Positions 43,298 to 51,396 of a DNA stretch of 64,000 bases are shown one piece after another. Under the pieces are notes generated by a model. It was given only the letters and a program-made list of their open reading frames with translations. It was not told the origin of the DNA and ran no database searches. The stretch is from Rhizobium sp. ACO-34A. GTDB taxonomy: Bacteria; Pseudomonadota; Alphaproteobacteria; Rhizobiales; Rhizobiaceae. The stretch covers positions 2,731,001 through 2,795,000 of the forward strand of contig CP021371.1 of NCBI GenBank assembly GCA_002600635.1, written 5' to 3'. How positions within the stretch are numbered: position 1 is the first letter of the stretch; each line of letters starts with the position of its first letter. Position numbers and translations under genes: made by a program.

Positions 43298-44707
43298 TTA
43301 CAGCCGGAAGATCTTGCCGGGATTGAAGATATTGTCCGGATCGAGGCTCTTCTTGATCGAACGCATGACCGGCAGCGCCGAAGGCAGTTCCTGCTCCAGA
43401 TAGCTCATCTTGCCCTGTCCCACGCCGTGCTCGCCAGTGCACGTGCCACCCATGGCAAGCGCACGGGCGTTGAGACGCGCCATGAAGGCCTCACTGCGCG
43501 CCAGGTCTTCCGGGTCCTTGTCGTTGAACAGCATCAGCACATGGAAATTGCCGTCGCCGGCATGCCCGACGATCGGCGCCAGAAGGCCCGTTTCGCGAAT
43601 ATCGGCCTGGGTCTCGGCCACGCATTCGGCAAGCCGCGAAATCGGCACGCAAACATCGGTTGAAAGGCCGTTCAGTTCCGGAGCGAGCGCCCGGCCCGCC
43701 CAGTAAGCGTTGTGCCTTGCCTTCCAGAGCTGTGCCTGCTCCTCGGCATTGGTGGTGTACTGGAATTCATCGGAACCGAACTCCGCCGCAATTTCCCGGA
43801 ACTGTCCGGCCTGCATCTCCACCGTCTCTTCTGTGCCATGAAATTCAAGGAAGAGCGTCGGCTTTTCCGGATAAGAGAGCTTAGAATAGGCGTTGACCGC
43901 CTTCATCTGCATTTCGTCCAGCAGTTCGATGCGGGCAACGGGAATACCCATCTGGATCGTCATGACGACGGCGTCGCAGGCAGCCTTGAGGCTCGGAAAT
44001 GCGCAGACGCCACCGCTGATCTTGGCCGGAATGCCCTGCAGCTTCAGTGTGACGGAGGTGATGATGCCGAGCGTCCCCTCCGCTCCGACGAAGAGCCGGG
44101 TCAGGTCATAGCCGGCGGAAGATTTCCGCGCCCGCTGCGCTGTCCTGATCTCCTCGCCATCCGCCGTGACGACGGTCAGCGCCAGCACATTCTCTTTCAT
44201 CGTGCCGTAGCGCACCGCATTGGTGCCGGAGGCACGCGTCGAGGCCATGCCGCCGAGAGAGGCGTTCGCGCCCGGATCAATCGGGAAGAAAAGGCCGGTA
44301 TCGCGCAGATAGGTATTGAGGTCCTCGCGAGTGACGCCCGGTTCAACCGTGCAGTCGAGGTCTTCCGGGTTCACTTCGATCACCCGGTTCATCCGGCTGA
44401 AATCGACCGAAATGCCGCCGCTCGGTGCATTCACATGGCCCTCCAGCGAGGAGCCGGTGCCGAACGGGATCATCGGAACCTTGTGGGCGGCGCAGGTTCG
44501 AACCACCGTCTTCACGTCTTCCGAGTTTTCCACGAAAACGACGCCATCGGGCAGTTGCGACGGCAGATAGGTGGTGGTGTGACTATGCTGTTCGCGGAAG
44601 GACTGGCCGGTATGAAAGCGCTCGCCGAACTCCTGCTTCAGGATGCCGAGGACCTTGGCGATCCCCTCCTCGTTACGCACACCGGGCACCACATCCTTCA
44701 TCACCAT
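43298..44707 (-). CDS. FAD-linked oxidase (D-lactate/2-hydroxyacid dehydrogenase type)
   Basis: Flavoenzyme of about 469 aa in the GlcD/Dld family. The PCMH FAD-binding domain (about 45-220) includes VPMIPFGTGSSLEGHVNAPS, GGISVDFSRMNRVIEVNPED, DPGANASLGGMASTRASGTN and LFVGAEGTLGIITSV. The C-terminal cap has GHAGDGNFHVLMLFNDKDPE and GGTCTGEHGVGQGK, the metal/substrate and C-terminal glycine motifs. The ATG at 44707 has AGGAG 8 bases upstream. Length fits a D-lactate or D-2-hydroxyglutarate dehydrogenase with quinone or cytochrome as acceptor; the exact substrate cannot be told. Confidence 0.9.
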   Translation of the reverse strand: MVMKDVVPGVRNEEGIAKVLGILKQEFGERFHTGQSFREQHSHTTTYLPSQLPDGVVFVENSEDVKTVVRTCAAHKVPMIPFGTGSSLEGHVNAPSGGISVDFSRMNRVIEVNPEDLDCTVEPGVTREDLNTYLRDTGLFFPIDPGANASLGGMASTRASGTNAVRYGTMKENVLALTVVTADGEEIRTAQRARKSSAGYDLTRLFVGAEGTLGIITSVTLKLQGIPAKISGGVCAFPSLKAACDAVVMTIQMGIPVARIELLDEMQMKAVNAYSKLSYPEKPTLFLEFHGTEETVEMQAGQFREIAAEFGSDEFQYTTNAEEQAQLWKARHNAYWAGRALAPELNGLSTDVCVPISRLAECVAETQADIRETGLLAPIVGHAGDGNFHVLMLFNDKDPEDLARSEAFMARLNARALAMGGTCTGEHGVGQGKMSYLEQELPSALPVMRSIKKSLDPDNIFNPGKIFRL

Positions 44708-44829
44708 GACTGCATCTCCTGCACATTCCACGGCCGGTTCGAAGCCGATCTTTCGGCCGCAGCTATGGGACAGCAGCAGGGCTTTGTCCAGCGAAAGACG
44801 CGGCCGGCGCAGTCAGGCAAGGCCCATCA

Positions 44830-45564
44830 TCAGTCCGACTTGAGAGTTTCCGCAAGAAGCGCGGTCAGCCGCCGCCAATGCCTCTCCGCACCGCTTACCT
44901 GATAAACGTTGTGATCCGGCACACACCAGCCGTGCGCCATGCCGACATAGTTCTCCAGCGCGAAATCGACCTCCGCCCGGCGGAAGGCATCGACGAACCG
45001 ATCCGACTGTTCCGGCGGAAAGGACCCATCCACGCCAGCCGTGCCGACATAGACCCGCGCCCGGATCTTGCCGGCCAGAAGGTGTGGGCTGTCAGCCGCC
45101 TCGCTTGCGAGATTACCGCCATGGAAACTGGCCACGGCAACGATATCGTCGGGATAGGTTCCGGCCGCAGTCAGCGCGCGACTACCACCCATGCAATAGC
45201 CCAGGGCTGCTATCGGCCCGGTCGCTCCGGCCTGCCTCAAGGCGGCAAGGAAAAAGCCGGTGTCCTCGGCGGTCATCGCCTGCGTGGTGCCACCGATCAT
45301 CGATCTTAGCTGTGTTGCGGTTTCCGGCGTGCTGAAGGCGGTCGCGGCGTCGAACGGCCCATAGGTTCCGAAGCGATAGAAGAGGTCAGGCACCAGCACG
45401 GCATAGCCCTCGCCCGCCAGCCGTTCCGCCATGCCGAAAAGTGCCGCCCGCGGACCGAAGGCGTCCATGTAGAGAATGACGCCGGCTTTTGCTCCGGCGG
45501 TGCCGAACAGATGAGCCGTGGCAATACCGTCGGATGTCGCTACCTCGATTTGCCGTTGCGTCAA
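44830..45564 (-). CDS. Dienelactone hydrolase family protein
   Basis: Alpha/beta hydrolase of about 244 aa. The nucleophile cysteine is in LGYCMGGSRA, the aspartate in GTAGVDGSFPPEQ, and the histidine in YVGMAHGWCVPDH, giving the Cys-Asp-His triad of dienelactone hydrolase. TTG at 45564 is preferred because GGGGAG lies 6 bases upstream; a GTG at 45591 is the alternative and would add nine residues. No other chlorocatechol-pathway gene is nearby, so the substrate may be another lactone or ester. Confidence 0.87.
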   Translation of the reverse strand: MTQRQIEVATSDGIATAHLFGTAGAKAGVILYMDAFGPRAALFGMAERLAGEGYAVLVPDLFYRFGTYGPFDAATAFSTPETATQLRSMIGGTTQAMTAEDTGFFLAALRQAGATGPIAALGYCMGGSRALTAAGTYPDDIVAVASFHGGNLASEAADSPHLLAGKIRARVYVGTAGVDGSFPPEQSDRFVDAFRRAEVDFALENYVGMAHGWCVPDHNVYQVSGAERHWRRLTALLAETLKSD

Positions 45565-45634
45565 GATATTCTCCCCTGGCAATTTCAACACTATTCAGGT
45601 CCCGGGAAGCGCCTACGGCGCTTCGGCGATCATA

Positions 45635-48600
45635 TCACTCGCCTGCCTCGACCGAGGCGGCAAAAGCCATTTCCCGCTGCAACCGCTCCTCTTCATGCGC
45701 ATGCGGCTTGGCGAAGCGGGCAAGCGCCAGATAGGCGACCGGCGTCACGAACAGCGTCACCACCGTTGCAAGGCCGAGACCGCCAACGATGACCCAGCCA
45801 AGCGCGATACGGGCTTCCGCACCTGCGCCATGCGCGAAGACCAGCGGCACGCCGCCGAGAATGGTGGCGATCATCGTCATCATCACCGGCCGCAGGCGCA
45901 TGTTGGCGGCATTCTCGATCGCTTCGCGCACATCCTGTCCACGGTCGCGCAACTGGTTTGCGAACTCAACGATCAGGATACCGTTCTTCGCCATGATGCC
46001 GACCAGCATCACCAGACCGATCTGGCTGTAGACGTTGAGGCTGGTGCCGGTGAACAGCAAGGCGAATACCGCACAGGCAAGCCCCAGCGGCACCGTCGCC
46101 ATGATGATTACCGATGACAGCACGCTTTCGAACTGCGCGGCCAGCACCAGGAAGATGATGACGATGGCAAAGCCGAAGGTGATGCCCATGCCGCCTGTAT
46201 TTTCGCTGAGGGTCGCAGCCTCCGCCAGCGGCAGGATACGCGCGCCGGGCGGCAGTAGCGGTCCCGCAATGGTCTGCGCCTTTTCAAGCGCCGACCCCAG
46301 CGAAAGCCCCGGTCCGAGACCCGCCGTAATCTGCACCGCGGCAAGCTGCTGTTCCCGCTGGAGGCTCGGCGCGACGGCCTTTTCCTGCAGCTTTGCGATG
46401 ACGGACATCGGCACGATCTTGCCGTCGCCAGTCTTGAGGAAGATGTTTTCGAGGTCGGTCGGATCGTCGATCGGCCGCGTGGTCGAGGCGAGCTTTACCG
46501 GATAGGATTCGCCGTCGATATAGACATCCCCGATCGAACGCCCGTCGAGCATCGATTGCAGCGCCTGGGCGAGCCCGGTGATATTGATGCCGAGGTCTGC
46601 GGCGCGCTCGCGGTCGATGCTCACGCCGAGCTGCGCCTGGCTGACATCGTTGGTCAGACGCGGGTTGTCGAAACTGCCATCGGTCTCAAGTGCGGCAACC
46701 ACCTTGATCGCCGCCGCGGTCAGCTGTTCGTGGTTCGAACCGACAAGCGCGAACTGCAGGCCGCTGCCGCCGCCGCGAATTCTCAGGCTGTTCGGCTGCT
46801 GGGCAAAGGCGTTGACGCCGGGAATGCCTGCGGTCGCCTTGTTGATGTCCCGCACGATGGTGTCCTGGCTGCGCTCCCGCTCGCCCCAGGGCGCAAGCGT
46901 CAGCACCATGAAGCCGCTATTGGTATTGCTGCCGAAGCCCGAAATCGAGAACAGGTTGGCGATTTCGCCATCGTCGCGAAGCGGCTTCAGCGCCTCCTCG
47001 ATACGGCGCATCTGGTCCTGCATGTAATCGAGGCTGACACCCTGCGGCGCCGTCACCCGCAACGTCACCGTCGAACGGTCTTCGCGGGGCGTAAGCTCGT
47101 TGGTAATCAGGGAAAAAGCACCGAATGCCGCGCCGGAGAAGATCACCGCCACCACGAACACCACCATCGGCGCATTGAGGCAAGCCCGCAGCGCACCCCG
47201 GTAGAAGGTCGAAAACGCGTCGCCGAAACGTCCAAGTAACCCCTTGCCGTGATCGATCGCATGCGAGGTCAGCATGCGCGAGGCAAGCATGGGGCAAAGC
47301 GTAAGCGCCACGATGGCCGACAACGTCACCGAGAAGGCGAGCACGAAACCGAATTCGCGGAACAGGCCACCCACCTGCCCCGGCAGGAAGGAAAGCGGCA
47401 CGAAGACCGCAGCCAGCGTCGCGGTCGTGGCGATGACGGCGAAGAACACCTCCCGCGTGCCAAGCACGGCGGCCGCCCTCGGCCCCATGCCCTGCGCTCG
47501 CCGCCGCACGATGTTTTCCAGAACCACGATGGCGTCGTCGACCACGAGACCCGTCGCCAGAACGATCGCCAGCAGCGTCAGGATATTGATCGAGAACCCG
47601 ACGAGATACACGGCCGCCAGCGTCCCGATCAGCGACACCGGCATAGTGATCGCCGGAATGAGGGTCGCCCTCCAGTCGCGCAGGAAGAGATAGATGATGC
47701 CGATGACGATCACGGCGGCGAGCACCAGCGCATTCACCACCTCATCGATGGATCCGCGGATGAACACCGCATCGTCGCTGGTGATGCGGATCTGGGTGCC
47801 CTCCGGCAGTTCCTTCTGCATCACCTCGACAGCCTTCTTGATCCCGTTCGAAATGCTGAGTGTGTTCGATTTCGCCTGACGGATCACCCCGAGGCCGATG
47901 CCGGCCTTGCCGTTCGAACGAAGCGCGGTGCTGCGCAGGTCAGGACCGAAGGTAATGGTCGCGACGTCGCCGAGCCGCACCTTGTCCTGAACGATCAGAT
48001 TGGCAAAATCCTGGGGCGTGCGAAGGTCCGCGGTCGCACGCACGACGATATCCTGCGTCGAACTGGTGATCGAACCGGCCGGAACGTCGAAGGCGATATC
48101 GGACAGCGCGCTCGCCAGCGAAGCGATGGTCAGCCCGCGGCTCGCAAGCGCCGACTGGTCGACATCGACCCGGAAGATTTTCTCCTGTTCGCCATAAAGC
48201 TCGATATCGGCAACGCCCTCGACCGAAGCCAGGCGGTCGGAAATCTCGTTGTCGACCAGAAGGGTCAGATCCTCGATGTTCATCCGGTCCGAGGTCACGG
48301 CAAGCCGCATGACCGGATCGGAATCCGAGTCAGCCTTGACGATGCGCGGCTCGTCGGCATCGTCAGGCAGACTGTAGGTCACGCGCGCGATGGCGTCCCG
48401 CACGTCGCTGGCGGCGACATTGAGGTCGGTGGTATCGGTGAATTCCAGCGTCACGCGACTATTGCCGAAAGAGGATGCGGACGAGAGCGCCTTGAGGCCA
48501 GCGACACGCGCCACGGCTCCTTCGATCACGGTCGTCACCTGCTGATCGACGGTCTGCGGAGAAGCACCGTCGAACGTCGTTCTGACCGTAATGACCGGCC

Positions 48601-48814
48601 GGTCGACATCCGGCAGTTCACGCACTTCAATGCCGTAGAAAGCAGCGAGACCCGCAACGACCATCAGGGCGTTGAGAACCGCCGCAAAGATCGGCCTGCG
48701 GATGAAAAGCGCGGTAAAACCGGCCTGCACATCCGGTGCAGACTTGGGCTCATGTCTCTCCGCCGGCTTCCCAGCCTCAGGCATGCCTGTCGTCTCGTTC
48801 GTCATTTCGCTCAT
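45635..48814 (-). CDS. RND family efflux pump, inner-membrane permease (HAE1 type)
   Basis: Proton-driven efflux transporter of 1059 aa with the usual 12 membrane helices and two periplasmic porter/docking domains. Charged transport residues are present: the Asp-Asp pair in LATGLVVDDAIVVLENI (TM4) and the Lys in MAKNGILIVEFAN (TM10). It starts MSEMTNETTGMPEAGKPAER, a long soluble leader, followed by FIRRPIFAAVLNALMVVAGL. It is closest to the MdtB/AcrB-like single-permease group. The start overlaps the stop of the membrane fusion gene by ATGA. An outer membrane factor and a regulator are not in the window. Confidence 0.95.
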   Translation of the reverse strand: MSEMTNETTGMPEAGKPAERHEPKSAPDVQAGFTALFIRRPIFAAVLNALMVVAGLAAFYGIEVRELPDVDRPVITVRTTFDGASPQTVDQQVTTVIEGAVARVAGLKALSSASSFGNSRVTLEFTDTTDLNVAASDVRDAIARVTYSLPDDADEPRIVKADSDSDPVMRLAVTSDRMNIEDLTLLVDNEISDRLASVEGVADIELYGEQEKIFRVDVDQSALASRGLTIASLASALSDIAFDVPAGSITSSTQDIVVRATADLRTPQDFANLIVQDKVRLGDVATITFGPDLRSTALRSNGKAGIGLGVIRQAKSNTLSISNGIKKAVEVMQKELPEGTQIRITSDDAVFIRGSIDEVVNALVLAAVIVIGIIYLFLRDWRATLIPAITMPVSLIGTLAAVYLVGFSINILTLLAIVLATGLVVDDAIVVLENIVRRRAQGMGPRAAAVLGTREVFFAVIATTATLAAVFVPLSFLPGQVGGLFREFGFVLAFSVTLSAIVALTLCPMLASRMLTSHAIDHGKGLLGRFGDAFSTFYRGALRACLNAPMVVFVVAVIFSGAAFGAFSLITNELTPREDRSTVTLRVTAPQGVSLDYMQDQMRRIEEALKPLRDDGEIANLFSISGFGSNTNSGFMVLTLAPWGERERSQDTIVRDINKATAGIPGVNAFAQQPNSLRIRGGGSGLQFALVGSNHEQLTAAAIKVVAALETDGSFDNPRLTNDVSQAQLGVSIDRERAADLGINITGLAQALQSMLDGRSIGDVYIDGESYPVKLASTTRPIDDPTDLENIFLKTGDGKIVPMSVIAKLQEKAVAPSLQREQQLAAVQITAGLGPGLSLGSALEKAQTIAGPLLPPGARILPLAEAATLSENTGGMGITFGFAIVIIFLVLAAQFESVLSSVIIMATVPLGLACAVFALLFTGTSLNVYSQIGLVMLVGIMAKNGILIVEFANQLRDRGQDVREAIENAANMRLRPVMMTMIATILGGVPLVFAHGAGAEARIALGWVIVGGLGLATVVTLFVTPVAYLALARFAKPHAHEEERLQREMAFAASVEAGE

Positions 48815-50010
48815 CGGCTTGCCACCGGTTTTTCGCCGTTATCGGGTTTTACGGTTCCGGCTTCATCACCGACGATCTGCACCGCACGCCCGGCCCTCAC
48901 GCGCTGGACGCCTTCGGTCACCACCCGGTCGCCATCGGCAAGAGCGGCTTCCACCAGCACCCCATCGGGATTGCGCTGCACGATCCGCACGGGAACCCGC
49001 TCGGCTTTGCTGTCTGTAACGCGCCAGACGAAGGAGCCTTCGCTGTCCCACTGGACGGATAGCGGATCGACAGCGGGATAACGCTCGCCCGCGAAGGTCA
49101 TCGAGACCGTGAACGCCATGCCGGCCCGCAGGTCGTCGTTGTCGTTGCCGATACGCGCCCTCACCCGCAAGGTGCGGCTGGCCTCGTCGATGCGATTGTC
49201 CACCGCCTCGACGCTGCCGTCGTATACATTGCCCGGCCGCGCCACCGCAGTGGCGCTCACCGGCTGCCCGACCTTGACGATCGGCGCAAAACGCTCGGGC
49301 ACCCAGTAATCGACCAGAAGTTCGGACCGGTCGTCCACCGTTGCAATCGCTGTTGAAGTCGTGACGTTATCGCCCGGATTGACGGTCACGATCCCGGCAA
49401 TGCCATCGATCGGCGCCACGATATCGCGGCGTTTCAGTTCAAGCTCGGCCGAAGCGAGCGTGAGCTTCGCCGTTTCCAGTACAATGTCGGCGTCGAAGGC
49501 ATCGATCCGCGACACCGCGGATTTGAGATTGGTGTAGAGCTGCGATTTCTCCGTCGCGCTCTTGAGCGCCACCTGCGCCTGATCGCGGGCGATACGCTGT
49601 TCCTCGTTCTCCAGCCGCGCGATGACCTGCCCCTTGGTGACCTTGTCACCGGACTTCACATGGATCTCAAGAAGGGTTCCAGCCACCTGTGGCATGATGG
49701 TTACCGACTGGATGGCATCGCCCGTGCCGATAGCGGAAAGCCGGTCGTTGACGAGCCCGACCTTCACATTCTGAACCACCACGGATGGCGCGGCGTTACC
49801 GTTGTGGCTGCCACCCTGACCGTTGCCACTGCCGTTGCCGCTGCCCTCGGTGGCTTTCGATGCTTCGCCGGGGCCGATCATGGCGATGACCGACTGGGGC
49901 ACGCCTGCCCGCGCCAGGATCGCGCCGGCACCGGGCACGAGCCATATCCACCCCAGGAGACAGACTGCGATCGCCACAATACTCAGCAGCAACTGCTTCC
50001 AAAACGCCAT
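48811..50010 (-). CDS. RND efflux periplasmic adaptor (membrane fusion protein)
   Basis: Adaptor of 399 aa linking the RND permease to an outer membrane channel. The N-terminal membrane helix or signal (about 8-30, LLLSIVAIAVCLLGWIWLVP) is followed by a Gly/Ser/Asn linker (about 55-75), the barrel-sandwich/lipoyl domain (VTIMPQVAGTLLEIHVKSGD, KVTKGQVIARLENEEQR), a helical hairpin (about 140-185) and the beta-barrel and membrane-proximal domains (FAPIVKVGQPVSATAV onward). It is first in the two-gene operon. Confidence 0.94.
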   Translation of the reverse strand: MAFWKQLLLSIVAIAVCLLGWIWLVPGAGAILARAGVPQSVIAMIGPGEASKATEGSGNGSGNGQGGSHNGNAAPSVVVQNVKVGLVNDRLSAIGTGDAIQSVTIMPQVAGTLLEIHVKSGDKVTKGQVIARLENEEQRIARDQAQVALKSATEKSQLYTNLKSAVSRIDAFDADIVLETAKLTLASAELELKRRDIVAPIDGIAGIVTVNPGDNVTTSTAIATVDDRSELLVDYWVPERFAPIVKVGQPVSATAVARPGNVYDGSVEAVDNRIDEASRTLRVRARIGNDNDDLRAGMAFTVSMTFAGERYPAVDPLSVQWDSEGSFVWRVTDSKAERVPVRIVQRNPDGVLVEAALADGDRVVTEGVQRVRAGRAVQIVGDEAGTVKPDNGEKPVASR

Positions 50011-50263
50011 CGGGGACTCCAGTCTTGATACCGACAGTCCGTTCCGGCGGAACTGTCGCGAAATTGCCGCGCTTCATGGGCCGGCTTGCGCCGCAATATT
50101 TCGCCGTCGGCCCGCTTCGGCAAGTCAAGAAACGGTACATTACCAAAATGTCATCCGCGGGGCGCGTTACCTGTCCTTGACAATTGCTGCACTGCGGCAA
50201 AACTTCAGGATACGCCGACATTATCGGCAGCAGCCATCGCCATTGTGTAACCGGGTCGTAAAA

Positions 50264-51295
50264 ATGCTCTCACTGGATGATTTTCTTGCCCGCATACCGA
50301 AAATGGAACTGCATCTTCACCTCGAAGGATCCATCCGCCCCCAGACCGCCGTCGACCTTGCAGCCAGGAATGGCGTGACGTTGCCGCCGTTCAAAAGGGT
50401 CGAGGAACTCTATCACTACGACAACCTCAAGGACTTCCTGGCGATCTACACTGCCGTTTCCGACAGCGTGGTCTCAGCGGATGACTACCGGCGCATCACC
50501 TACGAGATGCTGGAGAGTTGCGCCGCCCATAACGCCCGCTACGTGGAGTTCTTCTTCTCCCCGCAGGTCCATTTCCCCCATGGCATCGGTTTCGATACCC
50601 AGATGGACGGCATCGTCGCCGGTATCGAGGATGCGGAGCGGGATTTCGGCATCGTCAGCGTCTGCGCACCCGGCATCAACCGCGAACTCGGCCCCGAAGC
50701 AGGCGAGGAGTTCCTCGACATGATCCTCGCGCGAGGCGATGACAAGCTGGTCGGCATCGGCCTGGACTTCAACGAAGCCCCCTTCCCGCCGGAGCCCTAT
50801 GCGGCTCTTTTCGATCGCGCTCGTGCCGCCGGCCTGAAGGTGACCGCCCATGCCGGGGAGACGGGACCTGCGGATTTCATCCGCGGTTCGCTCGACGCAC
50901 TCAAGGTTCGCCGCATCGACCACGGCTATCACGTGGTCAACGACCCCGAGCTTATGGCCCGCTGCCGCGACGAAGGCATTCTCTTCACGGTTTGCCCCTC
51001 GACCAGCGCCATCACCTCTCCATGGCACGACCTGACAAGCCCGGACCATGCCATCCGCCGGATGAAGGAGTTTGGGCTCAAGGTCATGCTCAACAGCGAC
51101 GACCCGCCGATGTTCTTCACCGATCTCGGCGCGGAATATCGAAAGGCGGCCCACTTCCTCGGCTTTTCCCCGAGCGATATTCGCGCGAGCGTGATGAACG
51201 CCATCGACGGAAGCTGGCTGGACGAACCGACACGGAAACTCTGGAAAGGCGAGTGGAGCCTTGAGATCGATGCGCTGATGGCAGATCTGGAATAG
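50264..51295 (+). CDS. Adenosine deaminase-like metal hydrolase
   Basis: Zinc-dependent deaminase of 343 aa in the adenosine/AMP deaminase family. Motifs: MELHLHLEGSIRP (two zinc histidines, about residues 15-27), VTAHAGETGPADFI (His and catalytic Glu), RRIDHGYHVVNDPE (His), and LKVMLNSDDPPMFFTDL (zinc-binding Asp). The final motif differs from the canonical SLNTDDP of Add and is closer to adenine/aminodeoxyfutalosine-type members, so adenosine, adenine or another purine nucleoside may be the substrate. The ATG at 50264 is used because family similarity begins there; the ribosome site is weak. Single gene, divergent from the RND adaptor. Confidence 0.85.
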   Translation: MLSLDDFLARIPKMELHLHLEGSIRPQTAVDLAARNGVTLPPFKRVEELYHYDNLKDFLAIYTAVSDSVVSADDYRRITYEMLESCAAHNARYVEFFFSPQVHFPHGIGFDTQMDGIVAGIEDAERDFGIVSVCAPGINRELGPEAGEEFLDMILARGDDKLVGIGLDFNEAPFPPEPYAALFDRARAAGLKVTAHAGETGPADFIRGSLDALKVRRIDHGYHVVNDPELMARCRDEGILFTVCPSTSAITSPWHDLTSPDHAIRRMKEFGLKVMLNSDDPPMFFTDLGAEYRKAAHFLGFSPSDIRASVMNAIDGSWLDEPTRKLWKGEWSLEIDALMADLE

Positions 51296-51396
51296 GTCGT
51301 CTCATCGACACATTTGGCACCCGGTCATAGTGATGTCGGAATGAAAGGAGAACATCTTGACTCGCCTTTCCATCCCGAATCACTACATTGAGCCGC

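Noticed and set aside
47249..49081. A 610-codon plus-strand frame
   Set aside because: It is antisense to the RND permease and adaptor genes, with His/Arg/Gln-rich shadow composition.
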